Below, one piece after another: positions 48,161-60,901 of a stretch of 64,000 nucleotides of DNA (its first letter is position 1; every line of letters begins with the position of its first letter). The notes under the pieces are model-generated. The model was given only the letters and a program-made list of their open reading frames with translations. It ran no database searches and was not told the DNA's origin. Origin of the DNA: Curvularia sp. ZM96 (Eukaryota > Ascomycota > Dothideomycetes > Pleosporales > Pleosporaceae); NCBI GenBank assembly GCA_022457065.1, contig JAJGBQ010000005.1:744001-808000 (forward strand). Direction: 5' to 3'. A program made the translations under genes and the position numbers.

Positions 48161-51100
48161 AGCAATCGTGTATGAAGGGGAAGCGACGGTGGTGGTGTAG
48201 AGTTATAGAGTTGGCAAGCTGTGAGCGTTTTTGCCGATCGGCCTGCAAGACCTGTATTTTGTGTACACTTAGTCGAATTTTGACAAGGAAGATTTATCGG
48301 GGGTTCTTTTGGTATGAGTGATGTTTGTGTTGTGATGTCTTTTTTCTTCTTCTATGATATCGGGCTTTTTGCTGCCGTTGTCTCTAGGATACGGTTGGTG
48401 ACGTAAATACAAAGTATTTTTTTTATCTCGACGCCATAATGGGACAGCAAAGCAAGTATCGACAAGTCAGATCAATCCATGTGAAGTTGGGTAAGTTGAA
48501 GAGGGAATATGAGCATGTAGATGAGACAATGGCACTGCATTCGGGGAAGTTGTAAACACCTTCTTGTCTCCACCCATTTTTTCCTCTGCAGCTAACTGTG
48601 TGCGTAAAGAAAGAAAAACAATGAAGATTGGAAAAGCTTGTTTAGTGATTGAGCGTTGAGAGATATGTGTAGTCCCACTCCACAGTTGAGGGATTTTGTT
48701 GTGTGGTAGAAGGTCAAGAAAAAGGGTGATGTAGGTTCTACGGTATATTCCAGGCTTCTCTTTTCTCTCTTCTTGTTATGAGGAGGAAGAGTACGGGTAG
48801 TAAGTAGGTGGTAGGTGTTGTGGAAGATGAAAGGTTTGGCGTAGTATAGTAGAGAGAAGGAAGAGGGCACGGAAGAGAGAGCATAGAAGAGGGAGAGTGT
48901 AGAAGAGAGAGAGTGTAGAAAAGAGAGAGTGTAGAAGAGAGAGGGGGAGATAGTAGAGGATAACAAGAAGAAAAAAAGAGAGGAGTAGATAGTTTTGCAA
49001 TGTATCTGTCTAGCTCCACCTTTGTTTACACTTAGAGGTATAGTAAGAGAGAGGACATAACCAAGAATGGAAGCGTGTGAAGAGTGCGAAGAGGGAGTAT
49101 GCGGAAGACGTAGACAAGCATTCCATAGGTTGAGAGGAGTGATAGCTTAGTGCATGTGAAAGTCATCAATACACACGTGTAGATAGAGAAACCTGAGATC
49201 TTAGATTCCAAGTATAATATTTGAGATGATGGACATTTACTAGCGGTGACAGTATGTATATGCTCGTGTGTGTCTACCACTCACTTCACGTAAGAACGAG
49301 AATGGGTGTTTGGACACAGTAAAGTGCATGCAGTTTTCCCTTCCCTTTATCTATTTTTTTTAGCGAAACCTCCTATCTAGCTATACCCATACACTAGTCG
49401 TAGTAGTTGTGCTATGTCGTGCTCCTCTACACTACCCCTCTCCCTCCTACCCCTTATTCCCACACTATGTACATACTACATACTTACGCACTTACCCCCG
49501 ATCGACCCAAACAATACCAAACGAGGTAAAAAACACACCACATTTTAGTTCTCTCTTTCACTAGCGAAAGCGAACGAACGAGTATAAGCGAGCCCTTCAA
49601 GTCCCACACAAACATCCGCTAACAAAAAAGATCCGCGGAACGACAGATTTCTAGTTTTTTTTCTTCTTTACTTCATTCGCTGGGTCAGGTGCAGACAACA
49701 GACAGGCGGGGGGGCGAGCGGGATGGCGACGCTTTCAAAACTAAAGGCCAAGCTACACTAGTCACTATGGATATAATGTCGCTAGAGATAGCTAACTAGC
49801 TAGGGAGGTTGAGGTGGGAAGGTTAGCTCCGTGGACCCCCCTCCCGGGTATCCGGCACTGTGGTGGTGGGATGGGCGTGGGGTGCGTGCTGTGTTAGTTT
49901 TTTCTCTTGTCGTCGTTTGTTGTCGGTTTGCACCGATGGATCGGGATCGCTTGATGCATGTATGCGGTTGATGGGTGAGAAAGTGTCAAGTTAGTGGTTA
50001 TCGAAATAGCATGTTCGGGTAGAGGCGGAGATTAGGAAAGCTTGTTTTAGGCGTTTTTAGTTATTGAGAGAGGGGCTGATAGTGAGAATGAGGTAGAGGA
50101 AATGTGCTTGGTGGTGATTGCGCGGTATAGGGTGGTGATGTATGCTGGTAGTAAAGTCAGGCCCACGTGGTAGGAACAATAGGCTCTGTTCTGCCATTCC
50201 CTGTTTGAACAAAGCATGCATGTATAGGTACATATGCGTAGCAGAATCTCCTCATTGCATGGTCTGTGAGATGCTCAACCTCTATTGCAACAACAGCGGT
50301 AATAAGAGGTTAACATGGGTCTCTCACCGTACCGCAATCCACACCCTGATACGCACGTGCAGGGACCCAGTTGGGCACGAATGCGTAACCCGACAGAAGC
50401 TGGCTGCACGCACGGGCGGACCTACGGGCGGATTGGGGGGCTATGGGGCGGGCGGTGGGTGTTTGTGCTGTTACGCTTGTGCATACACTTAATTTGCTAA
50501 TGAAAAGTGAATAAAAAATAGTGATGTCGCAATTGCGATTGCTGTATCGACATGTCATCCTGATTAGCGGATCCAGGTATGGCTTGACGGGTGATTCACA
50601 GCAACACAAGCTCGCAAAGTAGGTGTTGCATCGTGGAAACCAAAAATAGTCAGGAGATAATAGGGTTAGATTTTGCCAACGAAGCTTATCAAGAACCATA
50701 AAAAGTTTTCCTTGGCTTGCCTAGCAAAGCCACTACCTCAACGCCCAGTAAGATATAGTTTGACTTTAAAACTGTCACCGTCTCAATATACCACAGCTAT
50801 GGGCTGAAGACTACTCCAAAACCAATGGTCTTCTTCCGTCGCAGCTCAAAAGAGATGATTTGCGTATCATACAAGATATGCCATGTTGTAGTATAGAATC
50901 GAGATGTAAAAAGAAAAGAACTCCGACGACACCGTAGATTGTCGTGACCCAAAAGTGTAAAACCAGAAAAAAAGTGTCAGCCAAGATTGCACCCCAAACA
51001 TGGAGGGTGCACTTGTGCCGTGGTATATTTGCGAAAATTCAAGTTCAACGACAAGCAGCCAGCCAAGCAGGAAGCAAGTCGCGATGGTTGTCGTAAAATG

Positions 51101-51437
51101 GTAAGACAGAAAGCTGTAAGCTGAATCGAAAGCGGAATGACGATAACGACGACGATGATGAACGCCAGTTTCCCAGACCCATACCGCTATGCAGATGCTC
51201 GTAAAGGCGGTCAACATACAAGTGCCGCGTATTGGAAGGATAATGGTGATGTTTGTGGTGGTGGTGGTTGTGATGATGGTGGTAGTGTGGTCAGTATGTT
51301 AGACAGTAGACCATCATGACTGTGTGGTAGTGCGGACTCGATGGAGGAGTTGTGTCCATGATGAGTCGAGGATTAGGAGGGAGGCCGACACAGTATGGGC
51401 TCACAGGGCGTGTGTGAGTGCATATGAGCTCTGATTG
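48161..51437. other. gene-free interval between convergent genes, 3.3 kb
   Basis: Tail-to-tail interval between MAS1 (+) and the SCOC-like gene (-). From about 48.8 to 49.0 kb the plus strand is a purine-rich tract with a 16-base period repeat. A GGTGG/GATGGTGG-rich patch lies at 51245-51290. The minus-strand frame 51217-50867 is hydrophobic (Phe/Leu/Tyr/Ser) but matches nothing I know and probably reflects T-rich untranslated sequence. No gene is supported. Confidence 0.5.
48893..48936. repeat. minisatellite, 16-base period, in a purine-rich tract
   Basis: The 12-mer GAGAGTGTAGAA occurs at 48893-48904, 48909-48920 and 48925-48936, i.e. three times with a 16-base period, spaced by GAGA/AAGA. 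The surrounding strand from about 48839 to 48973 is almost entirely purine apart from T residues. Confidence 0.8.
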
Positions 51438-52119
51438 TTATTTGATGATTTTGCCCTTGCCCTTGACCTTGGTGGCCTTTCCAGCGCCGGCCGAGGTCAG
51501 CTTGCTTGTTTGCATGAGTTCGCCAATGTATCTGGCCAGAGTCAGCATCGAGAATTTGCGTTTGCAGATTGCAGAGGGTATACGCACGATTGCAGGAACC
51601 TGTTTCCCCCTTCGAGCTTTTCGTGTTCCGACTTTACGACTTCGACGCGGTCGACGATTTCCATGAGGCTAGCTTGTAGGGCTTTGGCTTGTCTGGCGCA
51701 ACCGGGTTAGCTTGGCTGCAAGTGCAAGGAACGAGGGTGCAGAGTGCAGAGGGCGCAATGCAGCGCGGAGTGCAGGACAGGAGAGTCACTCACTCTATCA
51801 AGGCCTGGCGAGCATCTTGGCCCATCTTCTCAATCTCTTCGCTGCTGCGGCGGGGGCTCATTGTGCGCGCATCGCCGTCATCGTACTCCTCCTCTTCTTC
51901 CTTCATCTCGACATTGGGGCTATCGCGAGGTATTATGATGGTGCCGCTCGACTTTCTGCTGCCGAGACGGGGCCTGGGCTGGAGGGTGGGGTCGGCAGCT
52001 ATGTCCTTGTCGCTAACAGACGAGTTTGACGAGGAGGTGGACATGTCGTCGGACTGGCGACGGTCGTGAGGAGGGGGAACGGAGGATGGGTAGGAGTCGA
52101 CAGAAATGTGCGGGATCAT
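51438..52119 (-). CDS. SCOC-type short coiled-coil protein
   Basis: Three minus-strand exons: 52119-51794, 51692-51588 and 51531-51438; 174 residues, assembled across introns of 101 and 56 bp. Residues 1-90 are Ser/Pro-rich and acidic (EEEEEYDDGDA), likely disordered. Residues ~98-150 match the SCOC/DUF2205 family: MGQDARQALIEQAKALQASL, VDRVEVVKSEHEKLEGGN, then RFLQSYIGELMQTSKL. The C-terminus is Lys/Gly-rich (KATKVKGKGKIIK). In animals SCOC binds Golgi Arl GTPases and FEZ proteins and affects autophagy; the fungal role is unknown to me. A Golgi-associated coiled-coil adaptor is the reasonable expectation. None of the three exons is long, but the family pattern is continuous across both junctions. 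Confidence 0.85.
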
Positions 52120-55100
52120 TGCACGGGGCAGGTTAGAGCGGGCGCTGGCGAGGAATGGGTAGGTTGTTTAGGGACAGAGGAGGAGACGGGTTGGTGGGCG
52201 AGGGCCGGCAAGAGGATGCCGTGGGTGGGTTCAAGCCAAGGCTGGTTGATGTGGAAAGGATGCTAGAGTGGGTGGAGCCCTGGTCCGCGCTAAGCCCGAT
52301 GATTTCAGGGTCTTCCGAGTCGACTTCCCTGCCCGTGGTAGTGGCGGCGGCGGCAAAATGCGCAATAGCAGACTAGCACTGGCACTGACACGAATGCGAT
52401 GGCGGCCGCCCACGGTGCTGGTGGTCTTTGTTTTTGCTATTATGTATGCGGTCGTGACTTGCTTGAGTCGTCGTCGTGCCACTGTCTGCCGCGCACGCCC
52501 TCGGGGAAGAATGGAAGTTATGTACTGATCGGCACCGACCACGACAAGGGCAGCGCACCCACCGAAAGGGCTCGGATGACTTTGAAGCGGTCAATTAGCG
52601 TATGAGATGGCCGAGCAACTATGGCCACGAGGCAGCGCTCTGCAAGGGGGGCGTCGTGGCTGGAGGACACAAGTCAGGACAAGACGCGAGAGAGCGAGGC
52701 ACGCGGCGGTGCTAGGACAGGTGCAGTGGGCTGGTGGAGGAGAGGGGCGAGCAGCACGGCAGCCGTTGAAAAGGGCGTGGGAGGGATGAGGCTGGAGAAG
52801 GCATGGCATGGCATGGTGGTGGTTGGCTGCTGGGAGCTGTCGCTGGCGGTGGTGACGGATGACGTCGTGTGCGCCGATCGCTGACTGCATTTGGCGTCCC
52901 GGCGGCGGCTGACATCATCTGCGAGACGCTGCCACGGGTTCCGCTAGCCGCCCAAACTCTGTCACCATTCCATTCCCATGGCCATCGAGATTGACAACCG
53001 TCTGCATTACGACACTGACGATGCGCTGCTCCCGCGCCTCGCTGCCAGCGCCCATGGCCGTGCGGTGCTGCCTGGCTCCGCCAACATGCCTCCCAGCAGC
53101 CAATTTCCAGTGCGTTACAGGCTCCCTCTCTCGCCCGACGCACTGCGGGTCACCGTGTCCACGCGCACACTGCCTGTTGCCCATCATTGGCTTTGGCCCC
53201 CGCTGATCCGTTGCTGCTGGCCTGGCGGTTTTATCGACGCTGCACGCCCAATCTCGAGAAGATCGGCCGCAAGGACCCTGTGGCGCCCACTGCCTGTCGC
53301 CTGCCGCTTTTGCAACCCCCGCTGCCATTCGCTGCGTCGCCCGTTGCGACCAATCTGCTGCTGCTCCTCATCATACTACTCCCACCATCACCACCAACAT
53401 CACCACCACTACGGCCGCCTTGTATCCAGTGCTCCTCAGCCTTGCCACAACATGGCGCCTCAGCTTATCCTCCCCTCGTACCCGTCGCCCTTTGCCCGCT
53501 GCAACGTCCTCAGCCATGCCACGCCTCCCCGACTCCGCACCCCCGACCGCCTATGACGAAATTTGCGTTTGATCATCGTGCCCGAGTACTACTGCAACCC
53601 CGGACGCTGACCCGGCCGCTCGCTGTGCCTCCATTTGGCCTGCCTCCGCCGACACTCAATCATCTGCTCCAAATCCTCCAACCACCAAACCCAATGACTG
53701 TGCGGGACTTTTCCCGCCCCCGCCTAGCTGCAAAAATCGTCTCACGTTTGCGACTCCTAGTCGCTCGCCCGGATACTCTCAACACGACGATCCCCAGGAT
53801 CATGACGTTCAACGTCCAAACGCAAAAAAGAAATAATGCCTTTCTGCGCCAATCACTCGTTTCACCACACTTGGCCCACCTCCCCGGTGCGATCCGCATC
53901 CCGCTAATGGTCCTGCTCTCCTCAAACTCCAACGTAGTAGAGCACACAAAGACACCGCTGTTTCTGCCGCCCGATGATCTCGGGAACACGGCTCGTCGGG
54001 GTAGTACACGCTTGTAAAGTACCACTACCGCCGCAACAGCAGCAACAATAGCAGCAATAGCAGCAGTAACACAACCAACACCCATGCCTGACATGGATCT
54101 TGCCAAAGTTGGAGTACTTGTGCTCGGCAACCGTCGGTTCTGATACCGTCTTTGCATGCCAGTCGGTCCGCCCCTTCTACCGCGCCTCTGCCTGCCAGCA
54201 TAACACACTCGAGTATCCCGTCACCGTCACCGACGATCGCCACGGGGTGATGCAGGCAAGGCTGACACGGTTTCCTATAGGCCATTGATCGTCCCATGCC
54301 GTGCCAAACCTCCGTGGCCATCAATTTATCAGCCGAAAAACTGATACTCTACATGCTTTGCAAACTGTCGTTTCCTTCTGCCACTCCTACGTATGTACAG
54401 AGTATGTATGGACATGCTTCAATAATCGTATACTATGCTACCATCCTACCATCAGGTACCGATGGTGGCGCCCCAAAACGCTGCCCCTGTCCGCCCAAGG
54501 CGGCTCCTGTCACTCTTGCCGCGCTGTCAATAGCACGTGCACTGGTCAAACTATCTCGCCTAATTCTCTCGATCAATACGTTTGCATGATGCTAACACTT
54601 TCTCCCCGCTCGCTTTGCATCATCGTTGGTCCGGCATCTCCCTAGGCTGATTCCACTTTTCGTTCTTCGGTGGTTCTTTAGCACAGAGTACCTGATTCAT
54701 GGAATCGCACTACCCGGATTCTTCCCAGCACACCACACCCCGACTCCATAGTCGGCCCGATGCCCGCTTCAGCTTGCAATCACGCAACCTCTCCAATTCA
54801 TTCAAACACCAATTATCGAATTTGCCCAATCAAGTAACTAATTTATCCACCCAAGTAAAGACATGCCGTTATTGCGCCGTTGTACCACTGGACCTGGGGT
54901 CACTGGACAATATCTCCGGTAGGGCTGCATTACCACCGCTGCCATTTACGACTTTGGGACGCGGTCCTACACCCGATGAATGTAGCTGCCGACTTGTCGT
55001 GCTGCAAGTCATGCATGTACAGATACATAACGAGGGGGATGGCCCGGGAGTTGGACATAACGCACCGCAGAATGACCGACGACCACGCGTCCCTATAGCG

Positions 55101-56374
55101 CTCCGCTTATAGCAACCGAGGTCGGTCAACTTTTTGCAAACGCCTTGCTGAACTGCTTGCAAAACTTCCTGCGCTTCCGCGTGACCCATGGCTCGGAGAG
55201 TCTCTCACACCTCAGCAACTTGACAACTGGCTCTTACCATACCCAAAACCACCCAACTGTCTGGTCCGTCAGCAACAACTATGCATGCATTACCGTTGCC
55301 AACACATCTTGCCAGTGGAGCTGCAAAATGCATGTACCTCTTTTTGGCGTTTTGCTATCTACGTGTGAAGCACCATCCCAAACGAGCTTGCACAGCTCTG
55401 CTGGCCAAGGCTGCCACCCTCAATCTGTGTCGGACCCTGCATTATACCCCGATAAGCACATGCCCCTTACTCCACTCTGTGCTTGAATGATCCGTCTGTC
55501 AGTCGGATGTTGTGTTGTTCCACACCTTGTAAGCATTTTGCCGTCGCCGTATCCGAAGCAGTCAGTCCACTCGAGTCTTGGCAGCATAAAGTGGATTTCT
55601 TTGCCCTTTGTGTGGTGCACCATTTGAAGCGAAGCATGTAATAGCGACTGCTATAAGAAGGCAGAGTCGAACCTGAAACTGACCAAACCTGACTGTTCAG
55701 TTGCATTCTACTGCAGTGAGTACGTGGGTAATCTGCAACGATGAAACCATGGTGTATTGTACACCTACTGTATTCTTCGTCAATCATTGCAGATCTTTTG
55801 TTACAGACTGTCGTTCAGCGACGCATACTGGTCAAGGTACCTGATGCTGCCTTTGTCTGAACAACATTGCTGGACAATTACAGCCATGTAAACTTTCCTA
55901 CCTCAGTACTGTCGATATGTCGAGGATGCAGCTACGTTAGGCTAGCATCCTGGTTTGGTACCACAACATTGGGCTCGTATCTGCAACGGCTCGGCAACCC
56001 AGACGTATGGTAGCAACACCATTACCTTCTCGAAGCCTCATTTTGCTTACGAAATAACTTCCCCTCTTTGCTTTTCCTGTGATGGCGCCTTCAAACATCT
56101 GCTGTCGCATGCTGAGGGATTTCCAGCATGGGTGTGGAATACCGTGTTGGATTCCCATGCGATTGCGTCACACCAAACTTCAGACGCATGGCCCAAGCTT
56201 AAGCTGCTTTGTTGACAAACTGAAGCCTTCGCGAACCCATCAGAGCAGCGACGCGTGCAAGCCGCCGTCATCTAGGTTTGTGTGCATCTGCAATCTCATT
56301 CGGCCCTCACAGCGGGCTTTCACATACACCTTGAACCTCGCCGAGCACCAGTAAGAGCTCGCAGCTACCCCGCC
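52120..56374. other. gene-free interval between divergent genes, 4.3 kb
   Basis: Head-to-head interval between the SCOC-like gene and the phosphatase. The first 2 kb are GC-rich and yield chance frames on both strands; the longest is 53187-54017 (plus), a Pro/Leu/Arg-rich translation without domains. CAC/CAT-rich short repeats occur near 53380-53415 and a CAG/CAA repeat at 54031-54070. From about 54.3 kb composition is ordinary. I found no signal peptide-like ORF with a good start context, and no tRNA. Confidence 0.5.
54031..54070. repeat. imperfect CAG/CAA/TAG trinucleotide repeat
   Basis: About thirteen trinucleotides of CAG, CAA and TAG type in tandem, interrupted by AAT and similar changes. 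In-frame TAG units make it unlikely to be coding on this strand. Confidence 0.75.
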
Positions 56375-58354
56375 ATGCATGGCATTCTAGAGCTCTCGCT
56401 ACAGCTCCTCAACTCATTCCATCCGGCCAACCTGGGTGCGTATACCGGGCCCATTAACAATTCTTGCTTTGAACTCCTTTCAAGTCAATATGGCCAAAAT
56501 TTGCTGACACGAACAAGGTGGCGGTTCTGGAGCTCAAATTCCCCTTCAAGGTCAACAGGACGTGAAACGTTAGTACCACTACGGTCACGTGATTGGAAAC
56601 CGCTCTCTGGGCTCAAGATAACAACTGACAATCTTAACAGCCACTCCAACGGTAACATCGTCTAGTCTTCCAGACTATTTTGTGACCGACGATGGCCATT
56701 TCCAGGGCCCAACTCAGACGGGCGCTGCGCCGTTTCTCGCCCAAACAAACCTAGCGCCCTTTGCTGGTGTCTCGTACATACCAAATACGCCTCTGGAAAC
56801 ACAGATGCCTATTCCAGGAAACCCTGAGAACAAGAACATCTTCCAGAGCCTTGCAAATATCAGTCCCTACTTTCCCAACCCCCGCGGTTTCGGTGTCAAA
56901 GAATATCCAGTTCCCCCTGGCGCTAACGTGACATGGGTCAACATGGTACATCGCCATGGAAGTCGTTATCCCGAGGTCAGTGGCGAGGCAGCCGAGCGCA
57001 CTCTGGGCAAGAAACTCACAGATGCTGCCGGCAAGTTCACTGGCCATGGACCGCTTGCGTTCCTCAACGATTGGCAGTTTCTGCTTGGTGCTGAGATTCT
57101 GGTTCCAAACGGCAAATACGAACTGTTTCAATCGGGTACTTTGCACTACTATCAGTACGGCCACTTGTATCCCAACAATGGCAGCAAGATTATCGTACGG
57201 AGTACCACGCAGAGACGCATGACGGAATCGGCAGAGTACTTTCTGGCGGGATTCTTTGGTCTCCAATGGCCGCAGAATGCTACACTGGAACTAGCTATTG
57301 AGGCGCCAGGCTTCAACAACACTCTCGCAGGTTACAAGCAATGTAACCATTCGAGCTGGCCCACAGCCAGAAACGGTAATATGACAGCAAACCTATGATA
57401 TCCTACAAAAGCTGACAAAGCGCAGCGCTCATGGACTGGGTAGGAGTGTACCTACACGATGCCCACCAAAGGTTCAGAAGCAACATCACTGGTGATCTCG
57501 ACTGGACTCTTAGTGATACATGTAAGTTTGTATAAGATTTGGTATTTGGCCTCTAGACTAATCTTCTACAGACAACGCACAGGCATTGTGTTCGTATGAG
57601 ACTGTTGCGCTAGGATTCTCTCACTGGTGTGGTCTCTTCACGTACGAAGAATGGCAGGGTTATGAGTACGCTCTTGACATTGGGTTCCAAGCCGGTACGG
57701 GCTTTGGCTCTCCTGTTGGCCGTGCTATCGGTATAGGTAAGTTACATCGTCATAGCCTTCTCCCCTTTGTCCCAACAAACTAACAAGCATGCAACAGGCT
57801 ACGTCGAAGAAGTTCTCGCCCGTATGCAACACCATGTCTTGACCTCACCCTCGGCCCAAATCAACGTTACGCTAGACAACAACACCGTCACCTTCCCTGT
57901 CGACCAAGCCCTCAACTTGGACTTTAGCCACGATGCTGGCATCCTCAGTATCCTCGTCGCGTTTGGCCTGACACAGTTCAACGATACACTGCCTACCACA
58001 CACATCAAGCACGACCGTGAATTCATCCTCTCGCACATCCAGCCTTTTGCTGGCCGCCTCAACATTGAAGTCATCCATGCCCCTGCACCCGTCAATCCCA
58101 AGCGAGGCAAATCCGACATCTATCTCGACGGCAAACCCACGAGCTATGTGCACTTCATCCTCAACCAGAGGACAATCCCGCTGGGTAGGAGCCACCCGGA
58201 GTGTGGACAGAGAGACGATGGGTGGTGTGACATGGATACGTTTCTCAAGGTGATGCAGAAGCAGATTGAGCTGGCTGAGTACGACTATGCGTGTTTTGGC
58301 GAGTACAAGAATCCTGCATACGGCGAGGTTACGGATGGACGGCCGGTGAGATAG
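56375..58354 (+). CDS. histidine acid phosphatase (3-phytase-like)
   Basis: Six exons: 56375-56435, 56518-56568, 56641-57375, 57426-57521, 57572-57736 and 57798-58354; 554 residues. Exon 2 encodes GGGSGAQIPLQGQQDVK, which matches the segment after the signal or anchor in fungal histidine acid phosphatases. The core has RHGSRYP (R142, catalytic H143, R146), a distal RRMTESAEYFLAGFF segment and the catalytic HD pair H414-D415 in FSHDAGILSI. Cysteines and N-glycosylation sites (NVT, NGS, NAT, NNT, NHS, NIT) fit a secreted enzyme. Known role: release of phosphate from phytate or other phosphomonoesters outside the cell. The first exon is less certain: MHGILELSLQLLNSFHPANL is a weak signal peptide with several polar residues, but it is the only ATG-led exon that joins in phase. 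The gene is convergent with the amidase, 72 bp away. Confidence 0.87.
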
Positions 58355-58426
58355 TATGTATATGTATACAAACGTATCTATGAGAGAGGGAGCGTAAGGA
58401 ACTCATCCCGGTTCCCCTTCGCGACC

Positions 58427-60329
58427 CTAGTTATCCATTTTCAACACATCCACCCACGCTCTTGGCATCACTCTTCCCCCCTTATACCCCTCACTCAACC
58501 ACTTCTCGCCATCATACCCGAACTCAATCAACTCATCCTCACTCCCCCACTCACCCTGCCCACTCAACCCAATCGGCACCTTGCCCTCCCCCTTGACACC
58601 ATCTACATACCCCACTGGAAACTGTATACACGGTATGCCAGTGAAATTAGCAAGCCACACATACTCCATGTTGTGAATCTGCATATTCCCATTTGAAACG
58701 CCGTACGCCAGCTCCGCCTCGTCAATCGGCCAGCCGGCATTCGGCGTCGTAGGCGTGATGATGACGAGGCCAGGATGCTGTTTGAACAAGTGGGCGAGAT
58801 GCTGCATCAGGAGGTTGCGGAGGCGCTGGGCAAGTAGGAAGTCGGTGGCGGGGGTTTGGCGGGCGACACTCATGAGGACGCGGTTGGCAGGGGTCAAGTC
58901 GTAGATGGATTGCTTGTGGCCTGCAGCACCTTCGGCCATGATGGTCATGGCGTGGGCGAGTTGGCCTTCGGTCAGCAGGGGGATGCTGATGTCGACGATG
59001 CGGTAGCCCAGGTCTTTTTCGAAGTATTGAAGGGCGGAGTGGAAGGCTTCTTGGACTGCGGGTGCAGAGCGGTCGATCCAGGATTTGTATACGCCGAGGA
59101 CTTTGGGGCGGGAACCGGTGGACTTTTTGGGGGGAGAGAAGAGCGAGGAGGGATAGGTAGATGGATCGGGGGTAGCGAGGACCCGGTACGATATCTCGAG
59201 GTCGAGCATGGTTGCTGCAAGCGGTCCACGGACAGTAACTGATTTCCCGGCATTGGCCATTGGTGCGATGGATACGCGCGAATGCGAAGGCTTCAGGCCG
59301 TACAAGCCGCAGTAGTTGCTGGGAATACGAACAGAACCGCCGCCATCAGAACCAATGGCGAACGGTATGAGGCCGTGGCCTACGGCAGAAGCAGCGCCTC
59401 CTGAGGAGCCTCCAGTGTAGTATGAGCTGTTGTAGGGATTTTGCGGTGTGCCCCAGTTAGGATTGTTATTGGTGGTATCTGGATTGCTTTAGTCAACTTT
59501 TTGATATCGTCAATCCAGAGTCCAAGTATCCTTACCCATGCCCAATTCATGCATTGTGAGCGTCCCGACCAGAATGGCGCCCTCCTGCTCCACCATCTTT
59601 GCGCACCAGCTGGTCTCCTTGTTGCCGCCCTTGCTGTAGTCGTACGTGGTGCCAATATAGTGTTTGTAGTCCTTGACCCGCAAGTCGTCCTTGACTCCAA
59701 AAGGGACACCATCGAGAACACCCAATGGCTTCCCCTCTTTGTATCGCTGCGTAGAGGCCTGCGCAGCCTGCCGCACAAGCTCTACCTTGGTCTCCATGAA
59801 GGCTGTCGAGTACGGCGAGCGTTGCGCGACATCGCGGCGGATGAGTGGCAGCAGGCGTTCTACGACATCTGACGGTGTGAATGCGCCGCTCGAGTATCCA
59901 TCGTGGAAGTCTCTAATTGAGTAGAATCGGCCAGAGGAAGCGTGATCGGGCGTTGCGCGCAGGTTGGACTTGTCTGTATGATTCACCGGACCTTCATCGT
60001 TGTCGCCCGCTTGGGTCAGCGGTATCACCGTGGGGTCGAAGCGCGCATCGACGCCGTCGAGTTCAGTGCATTGTCGCAAGGAGCTGAAGCCGGCATTGCT
60101 CCAAAGGATTCCGGGCACGAGAGGTACAGCCGCAACACTGGACGGGTTAGCCAATGCATTGGAGAGAGCCCGCGGCACGATAGGAAGCTCACAGATTTGA
60201 GAGATGGTGCAGCAACGCCCCTTTGATTACGGGATTCTTTCCTGGAGGCGGGGCTTTGTACGGCGCATCACAAGTTTTAGGGGTCGGGTAGTTGACGAAG
60301 CGCAGGGTCGATTGTTGGTTTCCTGACAT
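58427..60329 (-). CDS. amidase signature family hydrolase
   Basis: Three minus-strand exons: 60329-60193, 60137-59536 and 59478-58427; 596 residues. The amidase signature is complete: catalytic Lys K195 in FGVKDDLRV, the GGSSGGAASAV loop with the bridging serine (S271/S272) and nucleophile S295 in GSDGGGSVRIPS. Spacing (76 and 24 residues) fits the Lys-Ser-Ser triad of fatty-acid-amide hydrolases and GatA-type enzymes. The N-terminus has no signal peptide and begins with a ~130-residue extension before the conserved HASSGRFYSIRDF region. Known chemistry: hydrolysis of C-N amide bonds; the natural amide is unknown. Fungi carry many such amidases for nitrogen scavenging. The gene overlaps no neighbour and is convergent with the phosphatase. 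Confidence 0.92.
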
Positions 60330-60901
60330 CTTGGCTACGTCTGACAGAACCGGAGATTGATGTTGGAGTAATACACGAGAGCAATAGTGAGACTGTCTTT
60401 TCAAGCATCTGTGAAGCTCACATACAGGATGCGACTGCATATACCTCGGAATGTCTAGGACAACTGGGTTTCACATGATTACTATCTGCCGCTTTCCGTC
60501 ATCACCGCTGTACTATAATAAGCGGAGATAGCCACGGTTTCTGTCCACGTTGTAGCTGCATTGAACTTGGGAGACGACTTTCAAAACCTTCAACACATAA
60601 CAAAAATTCGATGGATTTAAGAAACACTCATTGTGTATAGCTGTTAATCCCCCTTGCAAACTTCAAAAGCCAATCTAATGCTTTTGCCTTGTTATTCCAG
60701 CCAATTCCGACACCCCAAAGATAAGATACTGCAGCCACATGTATCTTCTAAAAGAGCCATATCCTTTCAACACCAATTTTGAGGCCGTGATCCCAGAAGG
60801 ACAGTTCTTCTTCCAAACATCCGCGGAGTCAGCGCCAAAATTGCGCATACCACCATGTCGGTACAGCTATGGCTTATTTGTTCGATATCGTCCGTGTTCA
60901 T
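60330..60901. other. intergenic, 0.6 kb
   Basis: Between the amidase start and the BAP31-like stop, both on the minus strand. Ordinary sequence with a pyrimidine-rich patch; the amidase promoter should lie in the upper half. No gene or repeat is seen. Confidence 0.5.

Noticed and set aside
50867..51217. Minus-strand 116-codon hydrophobic ORF that looks membrane-like
   Set aside because: Phe/Leu/Tyr/Ser bias follows from local T-richness; no conserved pattern, poor start context, and no partner exon.
53187..54017. 276-codon plus-strand Pro/Leu-rich ORF
   Set aside because: Low-complexity translation, no domains, overlapping chance frames on the other strand, and ends next to a trinucleotide repeat.
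55640..55700. GTTCGA-like B-box suggestive of a tRNA gene (minus strand)
   Set aside because: The flanking bases do not form a T-stem and no acceptor stem or A-box is found.
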